Assembly (NCBI RefSeq): GCF_020149765.1
Contig: NZ_CP083809.1
Coordinates: 2,418,001-2,482,000 of the forward strand
Direction of reading: 5' to 3'
DNA from: Pantoea agglomerans
GTDB lineage: Bacteria > Pseudomonadota > Gammaproteobacteria > Enterobacterales > Enterobacteriaceae
DNA: 64,000 nt
The translations under genes and the position numbers were made by a program. Positions 10,180 to 18,186 of this stretch are shown piece by piece (within the stretch, counting starts at the first letter, position 1; each line of letters opens with the position of its first letter). Under the pieces are notes generated by a model, which saw only the letters and a program-made list of their open reading frames with translations, was not told the origin of the DNA and did no database searches.

Positions 10180-10415
10180 CTAACATACCCCATGTTGCGC
10201 AGGGCCCACGTCTTGTTCTCTCCGCCGTCCGTGACGAGCTCGAAAAAGAACGTCTGATACCGCTTAATCCAGCGGTTGCACTCCTCCAGAGGCCAGTGAT
10301 GGTTGTACTTTACGAGCGCTAACCGAAAGTCGTTCGTTGTCACTAACCGCCGATTTTTAGCGTCCAGCTTGATCGCATCTTTGAAAGCCGCGGTGATTTC
10401 ATAATCGCGTGGCAT
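10176..10415 (-). CDS. Small SOS-controlled phage protein of unknown function (79 aa)
   Basis: I cannot name the family. The start chosen at 10415 (MPRDYEITAAFKDAI) has cagggtag 8 nt upstream; an ATG at 10430 would add five residues. The protein is soluble and basic-aromatic, with WPLEECNRWIKRYQTFF and a C-terminal WALRNMGYVR. It overlaps the UmuD-like gene by 4 bp (one transcript) and is the first gene after the LexA box at 10434-10453. Confidence 0.75.
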   Translation of the reverse strand: MPRDYEITAAFKDAIKLDAKNRRLVTTNDFRLALVKYNHHWPLEECNRWIKRYQTFFFELVTDGGENKTWALRNMGYVR

Positions 10416-10433
10416 AAAACTACCCTGCAAATT

Positions 10434-10453
10434 TACTGTATATAAACACAGTA
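10434..10453 (-). promoter_or_regulatory. LexA box
   Basis: TACTGTATATAAACACAGTA is a CTGT-N8-ACAG palindrome matching the enterobacterial SOS box (TACTGT...ACAGTA) at all core positions. It lies 19 bp before the start of the 79-aa gene, where LexA would block transcription of the two-gene unit. Confidence 0.85.
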
Positions 10454-10604
10454 ATGTTGAGGTGTGTTTTTGGCAAGCCGCTGCGGTTTGGATTTTTGTA
10501 AAGCTGGCTCTGGCACGGAGTTAGGTCTGGATAAGCCAGACGTGGGTGGTTAAGCTTTAGTCACCCTACCCCGTAGCCTGCTCAGATCGGCGCGGTACGC
10601 CTCT

Positions 10605-10626
10605 GCCCCGTCGCCGGGGCTTTTTT
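10605..10626 (+). terminator. Rho-independent terminator upstream of the acyltransferase gene
   Basis: GCCCCG-TCGC-CGGGGC followed by TTTTTT. It lies between the divergent SOS pair and the acyltransferase gene and may insulate the latter. The 150 bp before it (10454-10604) hold no recognisable gene. Confidence 0.8.
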
Positions 10627-10708
10627 ATGAGGTATGAGCATTTTGATATTGTCTGCGGGAAGAATTTCGATTAGCTTGCGTCGCATAAATACTAATTATG
10701 GATTTTAT

Positions 10709-11740
10709 ATGGAACGTCTTAAAGGCTTGGATGGTATGAGAGGGGGTCTGGCTTTGATTGTTGCTTCAAGCCATGCATTTTCTCACTTTACAGGATGGGG
10801 AACAGGTTTCAACATTGTAAGAAATTCAACTTTTGCTGTGGATGTTTTTTTTATTCTTTCCGGTATGGTTTTATATTATAACCATAAGGACAGTCTTACG
10901 TTTGAAGGTCGAGAAGTCTTTACATTTTTCAAGTCAAGATTCTTACGACTTTATCCCCTACATATTTTCGCCTCTGCTTTGATACCTCTTTGCCTCTACA
11001 TTTCCAATGGGCTATTTTTTCCTGACTGGATAGGTAAGTTCTCACTTGGGAAAATAATTACAGATATACTTTTGCTTAGCAATTTTGGTTCGTTAACTCC
11101 ATATCTTAACCCCCCAACATGGTCTATATCATCTGAACTTTACGTAGCATCAATAGTAATCATTGCATGCTGTTATCGGCCTCTCATTTCTTTTGTTATC
11201 TTTATCGTTTCTGTTTTAATGATGATAGCAGTTAGCATGAAATCAAATGAAATACATACACCGCATTATTTAATCCTCAGCGGGGGGATGTTAAGATGTA
11301 TGTTATGCGTATCAATTGGCGTCATCGCCATGCTTGCACTGGAGAATAAGAAATTAAAATGCATCCTTGAGACATATTCATCATGGATTATTGGCTCCTC
11401 AGTCATTACGATGCTGTTAATCATGTCAGGCGTGATCCCATCGATTGCGACCTACACTTTAGTAATAATACTTATATCTATAGGCTTAGTTACTTTAACC
11501 CAGTCAAGTGGTCCGTTCATTTCTCTATTAGAAAACAAGCCTTTTATATATCTGGGAAGGAGCTCATATTCTATTTACTTAATGCACACTCCGATCATTT
11601 ATCTCATGCTGTACTTTAAAAGTAACGACATTAATTTTAATATTCTATTCGCGGCGATGTCTGTCTTGGCTACCGTAATCGTGTCATCCCTGACGTTCAG
11701 ATTTATAGAAAGACCACTTACTAAAATAGGTAAGCGTTAG
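10709..11740 (+). CDS. Membrane acyltransferase, OafA/acyltransferase-3 family
   Basis: Probable O-acetyltransferase acting on a surface polysaccharide such as O-antigen. The N-terminus shows the family motif LKGLDGMRGGLALIVASSHA with the conserved His (about residue 24) and FAVDVFFILSGMVL. Then come about ten hydrophobic segments, a central RFLRLYPLH, and a C-terminal RSSYSIYLMHTPIIY and FRFIERPL. The ATG at 10709 starts at the conserved MERLKGLDG; the frame opens earlier at 10634. Base composition is much more AT-rich than the tail genes beside it and it is on the opposite strand, so it is a typical late-acquired cargo gene that may alter phage receptors on the lysogen. Confidence 0.9.
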   Translation: MERLKGLDGMRGGLALIVASSHAFSHFTGWGTGFNIVRNSTFAVDVFFILSGMVLYYNHKDSLTFEGREVFTFFKSRFLRLYPLHIFASALIPLCLYISNGLFFPDWIGKFSLGKIITDILLLSNFGSLTPYLNPPTWSISSELYVASIVIIACCYRPLISFVIFIVSVLMMIAVSMKSNEIHTPHYLILSGGMLRCMLCVSIGVIAMLALENKKLKCILETYSSWIIGSSVITMLLIMSGVIPSIATYTLVIILISIGLVTLTQSSGPFISLLENKPFIYLGRSSYSIYLMHTPIIYLMLYFKSNDINFNILFAAMSVLATVIVSSLTFRFIERPLTKIGKR

Positions 11741-11748
11741 GACAGAAA

Positions 11749-11985
11749 TCAATTGTCTCCAAGGGGTGTTTGGGATGGGTCATTAACAGGATTCGTCGAC
11801 AATTTAAACCCCTTATCAAAATAAAAGAGCCCATCCTTTTTATTATAAAACATTCCTATTTCGCACTGTTTATTTAAAATTGGCACAAACACAAACCCTT
11901 CCATTTTGAAATCTTCACTTTCCGCAACAATAGTATTAAGCACTTCAATGTCGCCGTCTGCAATCATGGCTAAGTTAACCGTCAT
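11749..11985 (-). CDS. Hypothetical protein downstream of the tail fibre (78 aa)
   Basis: Unrecognised. It starts one base inside the stop of the tail-fibre gene, suggesting coupled translation. It has the position of tail-fibre assembly or chaperone genes in related phages, but shows no family motif I can name; EGFVFVPILNKQCEIGMFYN is its central stretch. AT-rich, ending 9 bp after the convergent acyltransferase gene. Confidence 0.65.
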   Translation of the reverse strand: MTVNLAMIADGDIEVLNTIVAESEDFKMEGFVFVPILNKQCEIGMFYNKKDGLFYFDKGFKLSTNPVNDPSQTPLGDN

Positions 11986-12866
11986 TATGCATACTCCTCA
12001 ATGATCATAATTCCTGAAACCCCAGAATTTCCCTGTACGGCAGACGTCGTCGCAGGAACACCAATTCCGCCTGAGCCGTAATACCCCCCCTCAATAGGAG
12101 ATGGCAACGGCATCTGCCCAAGGTTAGTGCCCGGAACAACTTGAATAGTCGTGCTGGCCTTAGTGATGCCACCAGAGGAATTGATTGGCGTAATAGTTGA
12201 TGTTATTGGCCTGCTGGAGAGACTAGCCCCTGCCGCGGCTGCCCCCGTTGAAATCGGCATTGATACTCCTCCCGGCCCGCCTGGAAGAGTGAAAATAGCC
12301 CCAAAAGATGTTGCTCCACCTGTCCCCCCCGTATTCTGCCCCGCAGCAGCAGGGGTTCCTCCAGAACCAATGACTATTGATACCGGTGCATTAAATGCAG
12401 AGACCGGGATTAAAACGTCAATATACTGACCGTAATATCCCCCTTGTGACATCCCTCCATTTCCTCCACTAGTTGCAGCCTCGCTTCCACTAGCTCCACC
12501 GCCAGCAACTGCCTTGACTCGGATAAAATTTGTACCAGCTCCTGGAGTGTAATTACCAGAGGCGAGGAAAGTAACGACATTTAACAGTCTACCTGGAGTG
12601 AACTTTTTCACACCTGACTTTAAATTCGAAAGAATTGTTGCTGGCGCCCCGTTATCAAGAACGTCCACATTTGCTGAGTCTGAAATGAATTGAGCCAAAA
12701 CATAGGCCATTGCCGATGACTGGCGAAGAACCTTATTGATTTGCGCTGAAGACGCCTTGCCACTTTGAAAACCGCTGAGTAATGCAGCCAGCGCCTCATA
12801 ATCAGCCTGGCTGGTTACGTTTGCGCTATTTGTGTTTGCAAACGCCTTAAAGTTATTTGTAGCCAT
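11985..12866 (-). CDS. Tail fibre / receptor-binding protein with glycine-rich C-terminal domain
   Basis: From the ATG at 12866 (MATNNFKAFANTNSANVTSQ) 293 residues. The N-terminal part (1-60) resembles baseplate-attachment segments of short fibres (SQADYEALAALLSGFQSGKASS). Residues about 115-290 form a polyglycine-type tip with GGGASG, GGNGGMSQGGYYG, GGTGGATSFG, GGPGG and the closing GVSGIMIIEEYA. Such glycine-rich tips serve as adhesin domains. The start shares TAATG with the stop of the upstream baseplate gene. Confidence 0.85.
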   Translation of the reverse strand: MATNNFKAFANTNSANVTSQADYEALAALLSGFQSGKASSAQINKVLRQSSAMAYVLAQFISDSANVDVLDNGAPATILSNLKSGVKKFTPGRLLNVVTFLASGNYTPGAGTNFIRVKAVAGGGASGSEAATSGGNGGMSQGGYYGQYIDVLIPVSAFNAPVSIVIGSGGTPAAAGQNTGGTGGATSFGAIFTLPGGPGGVSMPISTGAAAAGASLSSRPITSTITPINSSGGITKASTTIQVVPGTNLGQMPLPSPIEGGYYGSGGIGVPATTSAVQGNSGVSGIMIIEEYA

Positions 12867-13546
12867 TAAAGTGTCACTCCCCATGCGCCGTCATCAAAGC
12901 CGGCAATATATTCATTGTCCATATCGAAGCCGAAGAATTTCGACCCAACTGATGGTGTTAAAATAGAAGGCGTTTGAACATCGCCGGCCCATACTCCGGC
13001 AGCTTTAACTGTCAGGTAACCTTGTTTGATAGCAGCCAGAAGCTCGAGTGACACCTGGCTGATATCCTCTTCCGGAAATACCCAGACTGAGATGGTCATG
13101 TCCTGGTTGTCGACGATTTGCATCCGCAAACCGGAACCTTCAAGCGCTGTTTCCAGAATCGCCGGCAGCGAGTCGTTTTGGCCATCCCAGCTGTTGATGG
13201 CTATCTTCGCCTTCAGGACAATGCGATAAGTGTCATCACTCAGGCTAGTGAAGCCTGCGTCCGGGTCATACGGTCCTTGCCAGACGCCCTGATCCCAGCC
13301 AACCCCATCGGTATCAAATGAGAAGTAGACGCCGCTGATTGGCTGGCTGACGATTCGCGTTCGCCCAATCCACTCACCCAGAACATCAAGCTGCACGCCT
13401 ATCGCGCTGTCTATATCGAAGGCAGTGAGCAAATTCTGCAGGGTTGTGGAAGTATCAGTAAGCGGACGCGTTGACAGGTCGACATGGTCGACAAACAGAG
13501 GCTTTCCCCTGTGGTAGTTGGTAATCAGGTCGGTATATTTGCTCAT
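12866..13546 (-). CDS. Baseplate / tail-fibre connector protein (DUF2612-type)
   Basis: 226 residues beginning MSKYTDLITNYHRGKPLFVDHVDL, with LDVLGEWIGRTR and FGFDMDNEYIAGFDDGAWGV, patterns I associate with the DUF2612 family found next to baseplate J proteins, functionally like gpI of P2. Its ATG overlaps the original stop codon of the J-like gene (TCATGA), the usual coupling in tail operons. Family call from memory. Confidence 0.85.
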   Translation of the reverse strand: MSKYTDLITNYHRGKPLFVDHVDLSTRPLTDTSTTLQNLLTAFDIDSAIGVQLDVLGEWIGRTRIVSQPISGVYFSFDTDGVGWDQGVWQGPYDPDAGFTSLSDDTYRIVLKAKIAINSWDGQNDSLPAILETALEGSGLRMQIVDNQDMTISVWVFPEEDISQVSLELLAAIKQGYLTVKAAGVWAGDVQTPSILTPSVGSKFFGFDMDNEYIAGFDDGAWGVTL

Positions 13547-14742
13547 GACGTCACCGTGAGAGCTATATTTGCTGTACTGCAGGATGCTGATTCGTTGAAG
13601 GCTATGACGATATTTGCTGCCGCCTGAGAGCCGGCCGACTTGCCAATGGTCAGGGCGTTGATGTCGTAGTATTTCGCGTTGCCGCCGCTCACGACACCGA
13701 GGTTTGCCGGCGAATAGATGCGGCTTTAGAGGACGTCATCGCCAATTGTCAGGCTGTTGATGTAATCGGCAATCGCCTGTTTAATCTGCTCGCCGATCTG
13801 AGTGGTGTAACCGGTGAAGACCTTCAGAGTTATGGCGACATATATCGGAACATCAGTTGATCGCGAGAAGCTGATTGCGTGCGGATTATCGTATTTATCC
13901 GGCACAGTGACGGTCGTCGAGCCGAACGTGGCAACACCCTGGCCTTTTTTGCCACGGATAGTCTGTGCGATCTCCGTAACGTCCCCACCGTCCACAATCG
14001 CCGCTATTGAGTGGGCAGGAATGCCGTCACTATTCACTGCTCCGCTATCGTTCTCGTAAAGCTTATGACGGGTTACGCCTGCTACGTTGGCGATCGCGCC
14101 GTCGACAGCATCAAACGGCGTCAGCGCGGGTATTGCCACGCTCTGTGACTGTCGCACTCGAAGCTGAGCATCAGTTTCCGCGGCAGAGCCTACAGTCGCT
14201 GCGTTAGCGTTGGATACGGCCGTCCAGCCGCGTGTTGGCGTATTGATTTTGGTGATACTTCCAGCAACTGCTGCTACTGCGCCTGAATTAGCGCAAGTAG
14301 CCGTCACGGTTACAGAACCGCCCACATCGATTGTCACGCTGGCTGGCAGGTTCCAGATGATGCCATTGGCATCCTTTACCGAGCCGTTTGTGATCGTCGT
14401 TCCTGCGGTGCCGGTCAGCGTCACGTCAACCGTGGAATTGGTGGCCGCCTTACGAGCGATGCCGTTGATCTTGACGTTTCGCGTAAGGGCGTCGGTCATG
14501 CCGGAGGATGGCGAAAAGGAACTGTAAACCTGAATCGCCGTATTGTTGGCATCATGTACCGCCAGCGCTACAAGCGCGACCATCTGCCCATCTTTACTGT
14601 CAGGCTCCAGATAAGCGTCGGTGCCGTAAATCTGCTGAAAATATTCGGTGATAGTGCTCAGGATTGTCTGGTAATCAGGCGCACTTATCCCTGAGGCGGT
14701 CACCGTAGCGGAGAGCCCCAGCGTATCTAAATTGAGAGCCAT
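13543..14742 (-). pseudogene. Baseplate wedge protein, J-like, interrupted by an in-frame TAA
   Basis: Baseplate assembly protein of the gpJ/gp47 type (SAPDYQTILSTITEYFQQIYG, AETDAQLRVRQSQSV, FDAVDGAIANVAGV). The open frame ends at a TAA at 13728-13726 after 338 codons. The same frame then continues for 60 codons with sensible protein (SRIYSPANLGVVSGG, YYDINALTIGKSAGS, NIVIAFNESA) and reaches a stop that overlaps the ATG of the next gene, as in an intact operon. Replacing TAA by a Tyr codon would give a 399-residue product with DDVLYSRIY. Hence a nonsense mutation, a sequencing error or a suppressed stop. Confidence 0.85.
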
Positions 14743-15095
14743 TACGCCTCGCTTGTGACTGTCGTCGTTCCGTAGATAGTGTCGATCGTCGCGGTAAACA
14801 CTACGCGTCGGGATGATGTATTCAGCGTCGTATCGAACGACTTGATAGAGTTAACGCCTCGCGTCTCAAGGATGCGCTGGCGAATGGCGAGGTTGTAGGT
14901 TTCCGGCTTCTGCTTACCCAGTACGGACTGGATCCACGGCGTTCCCTCTGTCGTGTCGAGGAACCACTGCCCATACCACAGCAGAAAGCGCGTCTTCACC
15001 GCCTGCGCCACCGTTTCCGGTGAGTTAATCAGCCAGGTATCATCGCCCTGCCCGAAGGTGTAGTCACCATTGGCATCTTCGCGTCTGTATCGCAT
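14742..15095 (-). CDS. Baseplate wedge protein, gp25/W-like
   Basis: 117 residues with DTWLINSPETVAQAVKTRFLLWYGQWFLDTTEGTPW split over residues 19-54, typical of the gp25-like baseplate proteins that precede the J-like gene. It overlaps both neighbours by one base. Inferred to form the baseplate wedge with the J-like protein. Confidence 0.85.
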   Translation of the reverse strand: MRYRREDANGDYTFGQGDDTWLINSPETVAQAVKTRFLLWYGQWFLDTTEGTPWIQSVLGKQKPETYNLAIRQRILETRGVNSIKSFDTTLNTSSRRVVFTATIDTIYGTTTVTSEA

Positions 15096-15847
15096 CAGTT
15101 CACCTTGCCAGAATTGCCAGTGCCGGTCTGCACGCCGCTGTGCGTGTGACTGTCGCTGATATCTTTGCCGTTGGACTTCAGGCTACCGATAAACTCGATG
15201 GCGCCCGTAATTTTCGCCGCGGTTCCAGTTGCAAGGCTGCCGACCATTCCGCCCATCCATGTCAGCAATCCGGTAATGGTCACCGCCTGGCTGAATTTGG
15301 CGAGAGGAGTCGTCACGTTCAGGCCGCCCGGCGCCACGATATTCACGGCATGGCTGTTTGGGTCGAGCTCAATATAAGCCGCACCGTCATCCGTTCGCAT
15401 CTGCAGCGTAGAGGTGCTGATATTCCCTATAACTTCCGCCTGCGACTGCGGGCCAATGAACGCAAAGGCGTCTGACAAATCATGCTGCCGAGGGTCGACA
15501 GGCTCCTGCACGCCGCCGTTCTGCCACCAGAAGTCGATGCAGCGATCGGAAAACACCACCAGGCACTCGTCGCCAGCTTTCACAGGGAAAGTAATGGTGC
15601 AGCCACCACCGCGTGGAAATACCACCGGAACGTCGACCAGCAGTGGTAGGGGCGCAGATTTAAACGCGCCTGCCTCATCTGCAACCTGACCTGATATGGC
15701 CGGCTGAACAGTGCAGGTACATGCTATAGGGTCGAACGACTGGATGATTCCAGGCATAGAGACGCGCAGCATGGAGAAGATGGTGTCAGACAGCACCTTC
15801 ATCGCCTGCAGTTCGCCGCCTGCCAGCGACTGAGGATTGACTGACAT
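15095..15847 (-). CDS. Baseplate spike / puncturing protein (Gp138/gpV-like)
   Basis: 250 residues from the ATG at 15847, which has GGAG 6 nt upstream; an ATG five codons earlier lacks this. The N-terminal OB-fold region (MPGIIQSFDPIACTCTVQP, FPVKAGDECLVVFSDRCID) and the C-terminal HTHSGVQTGTG tip with paired His are those of central spike proteins that pierce the outer membrane. It lies immediately downstream of an internal terminator at 15862-15885. Confidence 0.88.
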   Translation of the reverse strand: MSVNPQSLAGGELQAMKVLSDTIFSMLRVSMPGIIQSFDPIACTCTVQPAISGQVADEAGAFKSAPLPLLVDVPVVFPRGGGCTITFPVKAGDECLVVFSDRCIDFWWQNGGVQEPVDPRQHDLSDAFAFIGPQSQAEVIGNISTSTLQMRTDDGAAYIELDPNSHAVNIVAPGGLNVTTPLAKFSQAVTITGLLTWMGGMVGSLATGTAAKITGAIEFIGSLKSNGKDISDSHTHSGVQTGTGNSGKVN

Positions 15848-15861
15848 GTTTACTCCGGGCA

Positions 15862-15885
15862 ATAAAAAACCCGCCGAAGCGGGTT
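15862..15885 (-). terminator. Terminator inside the late tail operon
   Basis: On the minus strand AACCCGC-TTCG-GCGGGTT followed by TTTTATT. It lies between the secreted-protein gene and the spike gene, so full late expression would need antitermination or read-through. Confidence 0.8.
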
Positions 15886-15890
15886 GGTTG

Positions 15891-16238
15891 CTATTTATTC
15901 ATCCATTTGCAGTCTATTTTTTCGACCATCCGAGGATGTCCGCCATCAGGATAATCGTACACGTATAACCGCTGTCGCTTTGGAAGCTTCTCCCACTGCA
16001 GCATTAAATTGCGGGAGAAAGGAAGCGTCACCAGCATGGCTGAGGAATCACCTTGAGCTCCGAGGTACTTTACCGTTTGGTTTAGTGGTTGATTGCCGTT
16101 CACCTGAATAAATGATCGCTCATCTTTCGGGTAAAAGAGGACGTAATCTCCTTTCCCACAGTCCATAAAAGGCTTGCCCGCGTCGCTTGCTGCCAGCGCA
16201 TAAAACGGGAACAGCAACAACAATAGAACCGCCCTCAT
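15891..16238 (-). CDS. Secreted small protein inside the baseplate operon (115 aa)
   Basis: I do not recognise the family. The ATG at 16238 overlaps the hub gene stop (ATGA) and begins with a clear Sec signal peptide (MRAVLLLLLFPFYALAASDA). The mature part is about 97 residues with two Cys (MDCGKGDY and KIDCKW), which could form one disulfide. A periplasmic protein within a baseplate operon, followed by its own terminator, looks like cargo; superinfection interference at the envelope is a guess. Confidence 0.75.
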   Translation of the reverse strand: MRAVLLLLLFPFYALAASDAGKPFMDCGKGDYVLFYPKDERSFIQVNGNQPLNQTVKYLGAQGDSSAMLVTLPFSRNLMLQWEKLPKRQRLYVYDYPDGGHPRMVEKIDCKWMNK

Positions 16239-17299
16239 GAAGCACCTCTGTTTATAGCTGAAGTGGATAGCAAATCTGCTGATCCGCGAGCGAAACACAT
16301 CATATCCATATACCAAGGCTGCCCGCGTGTGTCGCCATTATAATCGATGGACTTGACGATATATAAGCCATCTGCCGCAATACTTGCAGGTTGTTGCAGT
16401 GTGCCGTTTACCGACAGGTTGCCATTCACATTTTCCTCTCTGGCGCGGCCAGGCAATGCCTTCACCTCGTCGGCTGACAGGCTGGCGCGATACACTGAAG
16501 CCTGATCAATCTGTACCAGACCATTTAGCCGAATATTCGGGTTTATCAGGCAGCGCAAGTTAACGCCTGCCCCCATCGTCTGCTGAGGCATTCCAATCAG
16601 GCCGGTATCGCTGTTCAATACGATAGCTTCCTGCACGTATTTATCGGTCGGCACCATCTGAGCCTGACCATCAACCAGTTGCCAGGTGGCGTCACACTGC
16701 ACCGCAACGTTATCCATAACATCGCGCGTTGACTGATAAAGCACGCGACCGCGCGGGAATACCGTAGCTGGCGTGTCGCCCGTGATTCCTTTCGTCACGC
16801 CAAAAGGGTTGAAGCTGTCCATAGCTGCGGCGTGAACATCAGCAACGGTGTAGCCAGCCGCGAGCGTTGTGGTCACACTGGCGTTCATGAATGCCTGATG
16901 GCCGTCGATCGCCTGAATCAAAACCCAGGTATCGGTAGGGTTGTCGCGTCCGGTGACGGTGAAGCGTATTTCACCGCTGAAAATTTCCCCGAAGTTCGTG
17001 CCATTCGTCTGGCCGACTTGTGACGGGTCAATTTCCGTTGCTACGCCGACCTGGCTACTGTCTACAGCCGCCGGCATACCGTCATAGCCTGCGATGATTT
17101 TAATCTTCGCGAACTCTTTTCCCAGAATGCGGCTGCAGGTGTCTTTGGAGAGGTTATAAATCTTCACCATTGCAACGCGCGGCCAGCGGGTATCTGTCCA
17201 CTCAATGCGGAACGTCACCTTGAAGTCACTCAGGCTAATGCCTTCACCACTTTCTGACAGGATTTGCAGCTCGAAGTGGCGCATCCAGTTCTGTGACAT
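16235..17299 (-). CDS. Baseplate hub protein
   Basis: 354 residues beginning MSQNWMRHFELQILSESG, with FRIEWTDTRWPRVAMVKIYNL and IIAGYDG, features of hub proteins (gpD/gp27-like) in contractile-tail phages with DUF3383 sheaths. It sits between the plug gene and the spike gene. Start adjacent to the end of the 101-aa gene (2 bp gap). Confidence 0.82.
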   Translation of the reverse strand: MSQNWMRHFELQILSESGEGISLSDFKVTFRIEWTDTRWPRVAMVKIYNLSKDTCSRILGKEFAKIKIIAGYDGMPAAVDSSQVGVATEIDPSQVGQTNGTNFGEIFSGEIRFTVTGRDNPTDTWVLIQAIDGHQAFMNASVTTTLAAGYTVADVHAAAMDSFNPFGVTKGITGDTPATVFPRGRVLYQSTRDVMDNVAVQCDATWQLVDGQAQMVPTDKYVQEAIVLNSDTGLIGMPQQTMGAGVNLRCLINPNIRLNGLVQIDQASVYRASLSADEVKALPGRAREENVNGNLSVNGTLQQPASIAADGLYIVKSIDYNGDTRGQPWYMDMMCFARGSADLLSTSAINRGAS

Positions 17300-17301
17300 G
17301 T

Positions 17302-17607
17302 TTACTCCGTTACGGCCCAGAGGTGGCTGCTGATGCCCAGGTCGGTTTTTGTGGGGTAATCCTGCGTCGGATCATCGCAAAGCACCACGAGCCCGAAGCC
17401 GAGTTCAAGATAAGAAAATGACGCCAGCAGGTTGGCGCCCGTAACCAGAGGAATGCCGGTCACAATACCTGCGCCGCTGCTGTCTAGCAGGTCTATCACC
17501 CAGCCCGCGGCGTCACGCCAAACCGTCCTTATCGAGTAATTAACCCTATTTATCGCTAAGGAAAATTGCTGGTTATCCGGTGACAGGGGTATTTCACTGG
17601 CCTGCAT
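17302..17607 (-). CDS. Baseplate plug-type protein
   Basis: 101 residues (SPDNQQFSLAINRVNYSIRT, GFGLVVLCDDPTQDYPTKTD). This matches what I recall as the phage baseplate plug family (DUF6983), a beta-rich protein at the tail/hub junction. Family assignment from memory; position between Dit-like and hub genes agrees. Confidence 0.78.
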   Translation of the reverse strand: MQASEIPLSPDNQQFSLAINRVNYSIRTVWRDAAGWVIDLLDSSGAGIVTGIPLVTGANLLASFSYLELGFGLVVLCDDPTQDYPTKTDLGISSHLWAVTE

Positions 17608-17616
17608 CGTATCTCC

Positions 17617-18186
17617 TTAAAACAGGTCGGACAGCTTCGATAAAATCGACTGGCTGCCGGTGGGCTTTGTCGACTTAACGCCGGAGTTTTGCACTGCTGA
17701 AGTGCTTACGCCCTGCGACATGTCGCCCTTATCCGCTACAGATATCGTCTGCGTAGAAGAGATGATCACCCCGCGCAGCGTCAGCGTCGCCATAAGCACG
17801 TTTTCCGATGTACGGTCAGTCGTTACATCCAGCACGCGGATCAGCATGTTGGTGTAGAGGCGCTTGCCGGTTACCACGTCAAACGGCACGCGGCTTTCCT
17901 GCAGGTCGATCAGCTGCTGATACACCTCTTTCGGGCTAAGGCCGAGGCTAAGCCCTATTGATGACGTATCGAGCAAGTCCAGCAACGAACCTCCGCCAGA
18001 AAAGCCTACTTCCATCACCAGTTCGGGTGGCCTTTTAAACGCATGGTCAGCAACAGGAGCATCCTTTTCTACGGGATGCTCTGTGATTTCCAGTGTGTCG
18101 CTGTGTTTTTCGGTAATCACCACGTCTGGCACTATCAGCCCGATTTTCCGGCTCTGCTGTGAAAACAACGTAGAAAGAATGTCCAT
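17617..18186 (-). CDS. Dit-like distal tail protein
   Basis: 189 residues. The central part LSPKEVYQQLIDLQESRVPFD then VTGKRLYTNMLIRVLDVTTD is characteristic of the Dit-like N-terminal domain of contractile-tail phages; the Ser/Thr-rich C-terminus is linker-like. Its start overlaps the tape-measure stop by one base. Confidence 0.85.
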   Translation of the reverse strand: MDILSTLFSQQSRKIGLIVPDVVITEKHSDTLEITEHPVEKDAPVADHAFKRPPELVMEVGFSGGGSLLDLLDTSSIGLSLGLSPKEVYQQLIDLQESRVPFDVVTGKRLYTNMLIRVLDVTTDRTSENVLMATLTLRGVIISSTQTISVADKGDMSQGVSTSAVQNSGVKSTKPTGSQSILSKLSDLF

